Source: Corynebacterium anserum
GTDB taxonomy: Bacteria; Actinomycetota; Actinomycetes; Mycobacteriales; Mycobacteriaceae
Length of the DNA stretch: 64,000 nt
Assembly (NCBI RefSeq): GCF_014262665.1
Contig: NZ_CP046883.1
Coordinates: forward strand, 2,144,657 to 2,208,656
Reading direction: 5' to 3'
Under the pieces are notes generated by a model that saw nothing but the letters and a program-made list of their open reading frames with translations, searched no databases and had not been told where the DNA came from. The position numbers and the translations under genes were made by a program. Of the stretch, positions 57,353 through 64,000 are shown piece by piece. How positions within the stretch are numbered: position 1 is the first letter of the stretch; every line of letters starts with the position of its first letter.

Positions 57353-58708
57353 CTAGTTTCGATACTTCAAAAGCTCAATAATTCGATCGAAATCTTCCTG
57401 ACCGCCAAATTCCACGACGATCTTTCCCCGTTTTTTCCCCATCTGCACAGAGACTTTAGTATCTAGGGCATCAGAAAAATCCTCGGCCCAGTGAGAAACG
57501 TAAGAGGGGAGCGGTGGCCGTTTTCCCTGACCCCGTTTGTTAGTTTTCCCGGCACTTCGGTTTTGACAATTCAGCAGAGTAACTGCTTCCTCTGTAGCGC
57601 GTACGCTCAAACCTTCTTGGATAATCCGCTGAGCCAAAGTTTCTTGGGCTTCTTTCCCTGCCTCAAGTCCCAACAACGCACGTGCGTGGCCTGCACTGAG
57701 TACACTAGCAGCGACGCGCCTCTGAACTGTGACAGGGAGCTGAAGCAAGCGAATCATATTCGTGATGCGAGGACGCGAACGGCCAATGCGTTCCGCTAGT
57801 TGTGATTGATTAACCCCAAATTCCTCAAGCAATTGTTGATAGGCAGCGGCTTCTTCCAGAGGGTTGAGCTGTACGCGGTGAATGTTTTCAAGAAGAGCAT
57901 CGCGAAGCATCGCTTCATCGTCCGTTTCCCGAACGATAGCAGGAATGAGCTCTAACCCAACATTCGACGCCGCACGCAAACGCCGCTCACCCATAATGAG
58001 TTCATAATGACTGTCAGCATTCGGAGCCTCTCGCACAACGATTGGCTGCATCAAACCAAACTCACGGATTGAGTGCTCAAGTTCTTTCAAAGCCTCTTCA
58101 TCGAACACTGTTCGGGGCTGCTTAGCATTTGTACGAATGTCTGCTATAGGAATTTCTCTATAGGTAGCACCGATATCCGTTACACTTTCACGGCTAGAAT
58201 GATCCTGCTGTACGGAATCCATTAGGGGCTGCGAACCATCTAAATCTAAGGAAGTATTGGAGGCCTCTTCTTGGGCTCGCGACCCCTTGTTAGAGGTCAC
58301 ACGAGAAACGTCACTGTGACGTTTCTCGCTGTTCACCTCGTCGGAATCGTAAGGGGAGTGGGACACATTCTCGATAGCATCAATCGACGATACAGAGCCG
58401 GTCGTCTTAGGATTCGATAGAGAACTGTCAGAAGGCGGGGTCTTGAGATTATTTTTGGTCGCGGTTGCGGATAGCCGATTGGAGCCAAGAATCACATCGG
58501 CGGCACCATTGCCCAAGGTTGGGCGTGCGGGACCTGTTGGAATTAATGCCCCCAGACCTCGGCCTAACCCGCCCTTACGCGCGTTGTTTATGGCTCCACT
58601 AGACGGCATTGCTGACCTGTTTTTTCCCGAATTGTACGGAGAAGACTTGTTAGATTTTGCTGTGGAGTTAGTAGGCACAGATTTTCCTCCTTTAGCACTT
58701 CTTGCCAT
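57353..58708 (-). CDS. parB: Chromosome partitioning protein ParB
   Basis: This CTPase/DNA-clamp protein (451 aa) loads at parS. An unusually long disordered N-terminus (about 1-185, Ser/Asn-rich) precedes the ParB core. [42 protein letters not shown] contains the CTP-pocket motifs with GERRLRAA. The helix-turn-helix is [26 protein letters not shown], and the C-terminal dimerisation domain ends in IIELLKYRN. It starts 2 bases after the parA stop, so the two are coupled. Confidence 0.97.
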   Translation of the reverse strand: MARSAKGGKSVPTNSTAKSNKSSPYNSGKNRSAMPSSGAINNARKGGLGRGLGALIPTGPARPTLGNGAADVILGSNRLSATATKNNLKTPPSDSSLSNPKTTGSVSSIDAIENVSHSPYDSDEVNSEKRHSDVSRVTSNKGSRAQEEASNTSLDLDGSQPLMDSVQQDHSSRESVTDIGATYREIPIADIRTNAKQPRTVFDEEALKELEHSIREFGLMQPIVVREAPNADSHYELIMGERRLRAASNVGLELIPAIVRETDDEAMLRDALLENIHRVQLNPLEEAAAYQQLLEEFGVNQSQLAERIGRSRPRITNMIRLLQLPVTVQRRVAASVLSAGHARALLGLEAGKEAQETLAQRIIQEGLSVRATEEAVTLLNCQNRSAGKTNKRGQGKRPPLPSYVSHWAEDFSDALDTKVSVQMGKKRGKIVVEFGGQEDFDRIIELLKYRN

Positions 58709-58710
58709 TT

Positions 58711-59649
58711 TTATTCGTTCTCCTCACGCAATTCGGGGGCAATGCCAATAGGTGCTGTTTCTTCTGTCGGTAAAAAGTCACCACGCTCAGCAATCTCAAT
58801 TGCCGCGTCGAAATATGCCAGAGCACCCGGCGAACCGGCGTCGTATTGCAACACAGTTTGGCTGTAGCCGGGAGCCTCAGATACTTTCACACTCCGTGGA
58901 ATATGGTTGTTCAACACGACGGCACCGAAATGATTCCGCACCTCATCTGCAACTTCTTGTGAGAGTTTTGTACGCGCGTCAAACATGGTCAGCAAGACAG
59001 CTGATATATGCAGTTCTGAGTTAAGATTTTCCCGGATCATAGTGATGTTATTAAGCAACTGGCCCACTCCTTCCAAAGCGTAATACTCACATTGAATAGG
59101 AATGAGAACCTCGGTGACGGCGTTTAGCGCATTGATGGTCAGTAATCCAAGAGACGGTGGGCAGTCGATGAAAATATAGTCAAACCCATGTTCGTTGACA
59201 AAGTCCTCATTGAGCGCATCTGACAACCTATATTCACGCCGTTCAAGGCTAACCAGTTCAATCTCTGCACCAGCAAGATCTATTGTCGCCGGAATGCAGT
59301 AGATGTTCGGATTCGACACATTGCGTTGCATTACATCCGCAGGAGTCATGTCCCCGATGAGTACTTCATAGGAAGACGGCGTGCCCATGTGATGCTCAGC
59401 ATCCAGTGCGGTAGACGCATTCCCTTGCGGATCGAGATCAACCACTAACACTTTGAGACCGTGCATCGCCAAAGCCCAGGCGAGATTTACGGTGGAGGTG
59501 GTCTTACCTACCCCGCCTTTTTGGTTGGCGATGGTGAACGAGCGACAACGCTCTGGGCGGGGGAGCTGTAGATTTGCCGTATTACTCAGTTTCGCAGCCT
59601 GGCGAGCCGCCTGAGCTATTGGCGTATCGTCCCAGTCCATTGGTGCCAT
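58711..59649 (-). CDS. parA: Chromosome partitioning ATPase ParA
   Basis: This Walker-type ATPase (312 aa) moves ParB-parS complexes. The deviant Walker A KGGVGKTT is at about 44-51, Walker A' is [12 protein letters not shown], and Walker B is [15 protein letters not shown] polar N-terminus of about 35 residues precedes the fold. The ATG at 59649 has GGAAAGCAAAGGAC upstream. It is the first gene of the parAB operon and follows a parS site. Confidence 0.97.
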   Translation of the reverse strand: MAPMDWDDTPIAQAARQAAKLSNTANLQLPRPERCRSFTIANQKGGVGKTTSTVNLAWALAMHGLKVLVVDLDPQGNASTALDAEHHMGTPSSYEVLIGDMTPADVMQRNVSNPNIYCIPATIDLAGAEIELVSLERREYRLSDALNEDFVNEHGFDYIFIDCPPSLGLLTINALNAVTEVLIPIQCEYYALEGVGQLLNNITMIRENLNSELHISAVLLTMFDARTKLSQEVADEVRNHFGAVVLNNHIPRSVKVSEAPGYSQTVLQYDAGSPGALAYFDAAIEIAERGDFLPTEETAPIGIAPELREENE

Positions 59650-60050
59650 GAAAGTCCTTTGCTTTCCTTAAGTGTGAATATTCGTGAGTGACGTATCTCA
59701 TCCACATCCCAAGCGTCGATGTCCATACACGATGTTTCACGTGAAACATCCACATCCATTTCGGCAAAGCCATCGAGAAGACGCTGAACATCAGCAGGCA
59801 GTACGGTACACACCGGCCGCCCAAACTTAAGAGTAATGACTCTAGATTAGTAGTCCGCGCACTAAGCAACAACGCGCAATGGGATAACAATCTAATTCCA
59901 AGCAAGGAGAGCTCGTTACACATGGGAAAGGAATGCCACCCGTACCCTGGCGCCGTCATACAGAGGTTTCTCACGCGATAGACCAACACTCTGTACACAA
60001 CGCAACGCGATAGCCGAAGGGCTTAACCTTCTTCAGCCATCTCTCACGAG
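59650..60050. promoter_or_regulatory. Spacer between rsmG and parA with parS site
   Basis: This 401-base gap carries parS site 2 and the parAB promoter. Frames inside it lack family features. Nothing else was recognised. Confidence 0.5.
59731..59750. promoter_or_regulatory. parS centromere site 2
   Basis: The core TGTTTCACGTGAAACA is at 59733-59748, with 2 more symmetric bases on each side. It lies about 80-100 bases before parA, so ParB bound here could also repress the parAB promoter. Confidence 0.95.
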
Positions 60051-60776
60051 CTATCTCACGCGCGGAATGACAATAACGTGGGTCGGCTCGTCAAGGATGT
60101 TCTCACCGACGGTCACGACTTTTCCTGAGCCCCCGCCAGCTTTCTTAATTTCTTCGGCATCGCGAACCAACTCCTCGGTAACAGAAGCCCCCTTCAGGGC
60201 TCGCATATCGCCGCCTTTCCGGACTAAAGGTAGGGACCAACGCACCAATTTCCCAAGGGGAGCTACCGCGCGAGATGTCACCACATCCGCCCCACCCACA
60301 CGCGCAATGGACTCACGTTCCTCCGCCCGACCACGCACAACCTCCACATTATCTAGCGCAAGATCCTCAATCACCTCGTTGAGAAAAGTCGTACGACGCA
60401 ACAGTGGCTCCAAAAGCTGAACTTTAAGATCGGGACGTGCTATAGCAAGCGGAATTCCAGGAAGCCCTGCGCCGGAACCCACATCCACAATACGAGCCCC
60501 CTCGGTAACGGCTTCACTTAGCACAGCTGAGTTTAAGATATGACGGTCCCACAGCCGGCGCACTTCTCTTGGGCCAATTAATCCACGTTCCGTGCCAACG
60601 TCCGCCAACCACCCTGCGTAGCGTTCAGCTAGAGCGAGACGATCACCAAAAACTTTTACCGCTACCTCGGGTGTCGGAAACTCAGACGATAACGAACCGC
60701 CTGCAGTGGGCGGAACGGAACCCGAGTCTTGAGACGCGGATAAAGCAGAGCATTGAGAATCAGCTGGCTTATTCAC
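60051..60776 (-). CDS. rsmG: 16S rRNA (guanine527-N7)-methyltransferase RsmG
   Basis: This SAM-dependent methyltransferase (241 aa) modifies G527 of 16S rRNA; loss gives low-level streptomycin resistance in other bacteria. The SAM motif is [21 protein letters not shown], and the family stretches [10 protein letters not shown] and [20 protein letters not shown] are present. The frame opens at 60818, but that region overlaps a terminator hairpin, so GTG 60776 is preferred. A polar stretch of about 30 residues precedes the core. Confidence 0.95.
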   Translation of the reverse strand: MNKPADSQCSALSASQDSGSVPPTAGGSLSSEFPTPEVAVKVFGDRLALAERYAGWLADVGTERGLIGPREVRRLWDRHILNSAVLSEAVTEGARIVDVGSGAGLPGIPLAIARPDLKVQLLEPLLRRTTFLNEVIEDLALDNVEVVRGRAEERESIARVGGADVVTSRAVAPLGKLVRWSLPLVRKGGDMRALKGASVTEELVRDAEEIKKAGGGSGKVVTVGENILDEPTHVIVIPRVR

Positions 60777-60797
60777 ACTGATTATCCTACCTATGAC

Positions 60798-60831
60798 AAA
60801 ACCCGTCACGGAATACACCGTGACGGGTTTT
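60798..60831 (-). terminator. Rho-independent terminator between yidC and rsmG
   Basis: A 14-base-pair perfect stem (AAAACCCGTCACGG with its complement, 6-base loop) ends in TTTT on the minus strand, 30 bases after yidC's stop codon. It is symmetric and could work both ways. Confidence 0.88.
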
Positions 60832-60860
60832 AAAGTCCCAGCAGCTCTCTCACCGATAAC

Positions 60861-61838
60861 CTATTTCTTCTTCCGCTTCTTCGTGTTAGTTGGACGGACA
60901 CCAACCTTCGGGGCAGAAGTACGTTTTGCGGCCGCTTTTGCCTCACGTTCAGCTTCTTCTTCGCGATCCATCTTATCGAACAACAACTTTTGTTGCACAA
61001 GAGTCCACAGGTTATTGGTCACCATGTATAGTGCCAAACCAACCTGCCAGAGGAAACCACCCATCAGATACATAATTGGCATGACCCACAGCATCATCTT
61101 CTGCATCATGTCCATTTGCATCTGCATTTGCTGAGCCTTGGGATCCTTAGGATCCTTCTTTGGCTGCTGAGCCTGACGCTTCTTTTGGCGGTCCAACGAC
61201 ATACGAGCGTTAAAGTGCATCATCACCGCGGAGGCCAACATTAAGGGAACCACCACCAAAATGATGTTCATCTTCGTGAAATCCGGGGGTACTCCAATAT
61301 CGGAGAACGCGCCGTAATTATCCGGGCTCATAGAGATAAACGCGGACAAGGGCGTACCGAAGAGACGCGCATCGAGGAAGGACTGAACTTCCTCAACTCC
61401 AAATACATAGTTGCCCGTGTTACGAGTTTGCTCCACGGTCATTCCCAACTCGCCAACATGTCCACCGGTGCGGTTAAAGGAACGCAGAACATGGAATAGG
61501 CCAATGAAGATTGGAATCTGCACCAACATCGGCAGGCAGGAAGCTAGCGGGTTGAAACCCATTTCCTTCTGCGCTTTGCGCATTTCTAGTGCCAGCGTCT
61601 GCTGATCATTTTTATGCTTGCGCTGCAGTTCCTGCATTTTGGGCTGGAATTCCGCCATCTTACGAGAGGAGCGTAATTGATTGGCCATTGGCTTGACCAA
61701 CAGGATACGAATCGTGAACACCAGGAAGATAATCGCAAGCGCCCACGTCACACCGGATGCTGGGTCTAATACAAAGCTGAATACTTTGTGCCAAAACCAC
61801 AGCACCGCTGAGATTGGGTAGTAGATGAAATTCAGCAC
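60861..61838 (-). CDS. yidC: Membrane protein insertase YidC
   Basis: This Oxa1-family insertase (325 aa) folds membrane proteins. Its conserved elements are MANQLRSSRKMAEFQPKMQELQRKHK (the coiled cytosolic loop with the groove arginine) and MGFNPLASCLPMLVQIPIFIGLFHVL. Later helices near 190-210 and 230-265 are joined by a Lys/Gln-rich loop with QMQMQMDMMQKM. The tail is basic (TNTKKRKKK), helping ribosome contact. It is downstream of yidD in the rpmH-rnpA-yidD-yidC block. Confidence 0.97.
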   Translation of the reverse strand: MLNFIYYPISAVLWFWHKVFSFVLDPASGVTWALAIIFLVFTIRILLVKPMANQLRSSRKMAEFQPKMQELQRKHKNDQQTLALEMRKAQKEMGFNPLASCLPMLVQIPIFIGLFHVLRSFNRTGGHVGELGMTVEQTRNTGNYVFGVEEVQSFLDARLFGTPLSAFISMSPDNYGAFSDIGVPPDFTKMNIILVVVPLMLASAVMMHFNARMSLDRQKKRQAQQPKKDPKDPKAQQMQMQMDMMQKMMLWVMPIMYLMGGFLWQVGLALYMVTNNLWTLVQQKLLFDKMDREEEAEREAKAAAKRTSAPKVGVRPTNTKKRKKK

Positions 61839-61931
61839 GTCTGTAGGGTTCTCCTAGTTAAGGGGTACAAGTACGAAATCTGAGTGAGGGCTGTCTAGTG
61901 TTGGTCTTCGCATCGAATTCCAACGGTGGTT

Positions 61932-62384
61932 CTATTTCTTCTTTGCATCATATTTTTCTCTAGAGAATCTTCGTCTCCGAGAGCGTGTGGGCGGTACGGG
62001 GTCCCAACCACCTGGATGCCATGGACCGCAGCGAGCTAGCCGAGCAGCTGAGAGCAGGAATCCTTTGATTGGCCCGTAGCGACCGAATGCCGTCAGAGCA
62101 TAGTTACTACATGTGGGCTCGAAGCGACACGTAGGACCTATTTTAAGTCCTGACAGGTATTCCTGGTAACTACGGATCATTCGGCGCGCCAAAGGCGACC
62201 GCGTTTCACCCGGATCACTCGTCACAGGAGCACGATGGGTGCATTGTGCTCCGTGCTCATAACTGGCGTTATGTGCCCCCGTGGCGTCCTGTGCACTGGC
62301 GGCATGTTGAGCATGAGCGGTATTACCTAAATCACAGCGATTTTGTTTTCTGTTGGGCAATGCGTCGAAGGCAGCTGCGCACAT
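61932..62384 (-). CDS. yidD: Membrane protein insertion efficiency factor YidD
   Basis: This small protein (150 aa) assists YidC. The conserved core is MIRSYQEYLSGLKIGPTCRFEPTCSNYALTAFGRYGPIKG, followed by RCGPWHPGGWDPVP, which is diagnostic. The first 70 residues are an Ala/His-rich extension missing in most members, where the protein starts near MIRSY. The ATG at 62384 lies inside the end of rnpA (53-base overlap) and is preceded by GGGGAGGTGG, one of the best ribosome-binding sites in the window. That supports this long form. Confidence 0.92.
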   Translation of the reverse strand: MCAAAFDALPNRKQNRCDLGNTAHAQHAASAQDATGAHNASYEHGAQCTHRAPVTSDPGETRSPLARRMIRSYQEYLSGLKIGPTCRFEPTCSNYALTAFGRYGPIKGFLLSAARLARCGPWHPGGWDPVPPTRSRRRRFSREKYDAKKK

Positions 62385-62715
62385 CTTTTTCCACCTCCCC
62401 GGTCTGTGCTGTAGCGCTGTAGGGAAGTGCGCGAATGACAAAAGTTTGTGTGTCTTTGAATTGGACACCACGGGGGTCTGCCATCACATTACGCAAAGCC
62501 GCGCGAATTATTCGCGCGGTCTTGTGCCGGACAACTGAATTTCCCACAGCTTTGGAAACAATAACACCCATTCTTGGCCCACCGTTGGTTACTAAAGGTG
62601 GGTTATCGGGCTCATATTTATAGACGACAACAGTCCGAGAGCCCTTTTTCCGCCCATGTTTAACTGCCTGTGCAAATGCGGCGGAAGAGCGAAGGCGATT
62701 TTGTTCTGATAACAC
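62332..62715 (-). CDS. rnpA: Ribonuclease P protein component
   Basis: This protein cofactor of RNase P (127 aa) acts in tRNA 5' maturation. MLSEQNRLRSSAAFAQAVKHGRKKGSRTVVVY and GVIVSKAVGNSVVRHKTARIIRAALRN contain the RNR-like motif region, here with H-K-T-A-R-I-I-R. The start is GTG. It overlaps yidD and follows rpmH after a hairpin. Confidence 0.95.
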   Translation of the reverse strand: MLSEQNRLRSSAAFAQAVKHGRKKGSRTVVVYKYEPDNPPLVTNGGPRMGVIVSKAVGNSVVRHKTARIIRAALRNVMADPRGVQFKDTQTFVIRALPYSATAQTGEVEKDVRSCLRRIAQQKTKSL

Positions 62716-62916
62716 GAGATTTTAATGGTGATTTCTCTTGAAAGAGGCAGGGGAGGAACGGACTGGGAGCACGCACCTGATGGCAGCAACCAGTAGAAAC
62801 TAGGTAAATTAATGCGCATAAGAATACGCATCCTGAACACAACACACCGGCATACAAGACGATGTGCGGAAGATACCTGCAACGACTTTCACGGCGCTGT
62901 TACCAAGATACAACGA

Positions 62917-62954
62917 AAGCCCGGTACTAGGGTGAAACCTTAAGTACCGGGCTT
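62917..62954 (-). terminator. Hairpin between rpmH and rnpA
   Basis: A 12-base-pair perfect stem (AAGCCCGGTACT with its complement) has a 14-base loop that contains a further AGG/CCT pair. On the minus strand the stem ends in TTTCG, a weak U-tract. It may partly stop rpmH transcription and so set the rpmH/rnpA ratio. Confidence 0.7.
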
Positions 62955-62980
62955 CGCAAGTTACGCGCAAATATGAAAGA

Positions 62981-63124
62981 TTACGCGGTGAGAGACTTGC
63001 GACCCTTGCGACGACGTGCAGACACGATGGCTCGGCCAGCACGGGTGCTCATGCGGGTGCGGAAACCGTGCACGCGTGCGCGACGACGGTTATTTGGCTG
63101 AAAAGTACGCTTGCCCTTGGCCAC
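62981..63124 (-). CDS. rpmH: 50S ribosomal protein L34
   Basis: This is ribosomal protein bL34 (47 aa), read from GTG 63124 as [20 protein letters not shown] and following to KSLTA, the complete family sequence. GAAGGAG lies 9 bases upstream. It opens the rpmH-rnpA-yidD-yidC group, next to oriC. Confidence 0.97.
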   Translation of the reverse strand: MAKGKRTFQPNNRRRARVHGFRTRMSTRAGRAIVSARRRKGRKSLTA

Positions 63125-63979
63125 GGTACTTCACTCCTTCACGTTATTTGCTCCGCTGACACATAGGCGGAGAAGTAGAATCAGCCAAACATTTGGTTTT
63201 CTTTACATCTGCGAAAACACAACTGCTCGGGATCTGCTTGCGGAAATATCTCACAGCTGTGAGGCGCTTCCTCAGCGAATCTCTCGCTTACGCGTCCACG
63301 GACTGTGGACTACTTTGCCGCGATTGAAATTTCAAGCGGCTTACATGGCATCGGCGATGAGTAGCTCTCGGGGGTGTGACTCTTGAGGAGGTCAAAAGAC
63401 GCGCCCACCTAGCCACATCACAAGTGATGCCGCAGACTCACCAAGGATACTCGCAGCTGGCAGTGAAAAACAAATCTACCGCCGGCTGTGAATAAGTTGT
63501 ACACAGCACCTCTGAGGCATCTTTTGGGGAAAATGACAAACCACCAAGTTGTGGAAAACCACGTCACCCCCGAAGTTTAAAGTTTAAGTTGAGAGTAAGT
63601 TATCGCAGGTCAGAGTGTTACTAACAGAACCAATTAGAGTTATCCACAAGGAACGACTATCTTGGGGATAACTCAGGTATTCATGTTATCCACAAGTGTG
63701 GATAAACGTGTGGAAACGCAGATAAACATGGATTCAGGGTTGTGTAAATAACCGTGAAAAACTTGCGAATAAAACCTCTCATCGATCGTCCAGAACCCTC
63801 AACCGCAGCATAAAACTTCACAGAAATCGATGGGGGTTCACACCCCGGCTGTCCACAGTTTGTTTCGCAGCCATTCACACACAATGAAAACAGACCCCCT
63901 AGACAACGAACCCCGTGACTGAGGGGCAAAGCACCCGACAACAGCGACACAACAGGAAACGACCGCAAAGATTTCACAC
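63125..63979. promoter_or_regulatory. rpmH-dnaA intergenic region with promoters
   Basis: This 855-base region holds the divergent promoters of rpmH and dnaA and the origin. It has AT-rich parts (for example AAGTTTAAAGTTTAAG near 63577) suitable for unwinding. No gene was found in it. Confidence 0.8.
63480..63860. other. oriC: oriC, chromosomal replication origin
   Basis: Perfect DnaA boxes (TTATCCACA or complement) lie at 63640-63648, 63686-63694 and 63697-63705. One-mismatch boxes lie at 63487-63495, 63550-63558 and 63663-63671, with weaker ones at 63709-63717 and 63849-63857. They precede dnaA and follow rpmH, the standard bacterial origin layout. The edges are set by the outermost boxes. 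Confidence 0.93.
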
Positions 63980-64000
63980 ATGACTGACCAGAACGGCTCC
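63980..64000 (+). CDS. dnaA: Start of dnaA (truncated by window end)
   Basis: ATG at 63980 opens MTDQNGS, and the window ends after seven codons. Its location directly after oriC, opposite rpmH, is where the replication initiator gene starts in this group. The protein itself is not seen, so the call is from context. AGGAAAC about 20 bases upstream is only a weak ribosome-binding site. Confidence 0.75.

Noticed and set aside
59582..59998. Minus-strand frame of 138 codons upstream of parA
   Set aside because: It crosses parS site 2 and the start of parA in a different frame, with an odd Cys/Leu/Trp-rich composition. The parA frame is clearly the real one.
60777..60818. Earlier start for rsmG at 60818
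   Set aside because: The sequence here forms the right arm and tail of a strong terminator hairpin, so it is not likely to be coding.

Overview
The window is a stretch of actinobacterial chromosome that ends at the replication origin. The species is most likely a Corynebacterium. The evidence is the origin order (rsmG, parB-parA, yidC, yidD, rnpA, rpmH, DnaA boxes, dnaA), the DprE1/DprE2 arabinan-precursor pair, and a run of genes in the order known from Mycobacteriales (pcnA, MutT4-like Nudix, DUF6049 protein, MurJ, sigM, trxB, trxA, cwlM, GNAT, parB, parA). Base composition is moderate, not the very high GC of mycobacteria. The species cannot be fixed from the sequence alone. No tRNA, rRNA, CRISPR array, insertion sequence or prophage was recognised.

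Layout. (1) 1-2.1 kb: dprE1 (cut by the window edge) and dprE2, facing an MFS drug exporter gene. (2) 3.8-15.0 kb: an accessory surface-polysaccharide locus. A priming glycosyl-1-phosphate transferase gene lies opposite a divergent flippase gene. A minus-strand operon then encodes a Wzz/BY-kinase fusion, a pyruvyl transferase, a Wzy-like polymerase, a WecG/TagA glycosyltransferase and an acyltransferase. A divergent low-molecular-weight tyrosine phosphatase gene closes the locus. Together these can make, flip, polymerise and decorate a lipid-linked repeat unit. (3) 15.2-17.6 kb: a decaying patch with a ROK-family regulator broken by two offsetting frameshifts and remnants of a sulfonate/taurine-type ABC transporter (a binding-protein tail, a frameshifted ATPase and no permease). 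(4) 17.6-21.3 kb: PspA, thioredoxin, a DUF4442 protein, an overlapping FluC (CrcB) fluoride-channel pair and a MarR regulator. (5) 21.5-27.8 kb: dnaB separated from rplI-ssb-rpsF by a small membrane-protein gene, a DnaA-box cluster, an EthA-like Baeyer-Villiger monooxygenase and a 0.7 kb gene-free stretch. (6) 28-36 kb: a small membrane protein, a GT87-type mannosyltransferase, PonA and a DUF5318 protein in one operon, divergent from ino1, then MarR-UspA and a membrane protein. (7) 36-44.7 kb: leuS, an SdpI-like protein, a bile-acid-type symporter, a Nudix hydrolase, a YqgE-like protein and CCA-adding enzyme. (8) 44.7-57 kb: the envelope and redox block. (9) 57-64 kb: the chromosome segregation and origin block with two parS sites and oriC.

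Most of the window is core cell-envelope, redox and replication machinery. The parts most likely to hold something new are the exopolysaccharide locus with its linked kinase/phosphatase pair, the DnaA-box clusters away from oriC (near dnaB and upstream of sigM), and the decaying ROK/ABC region.
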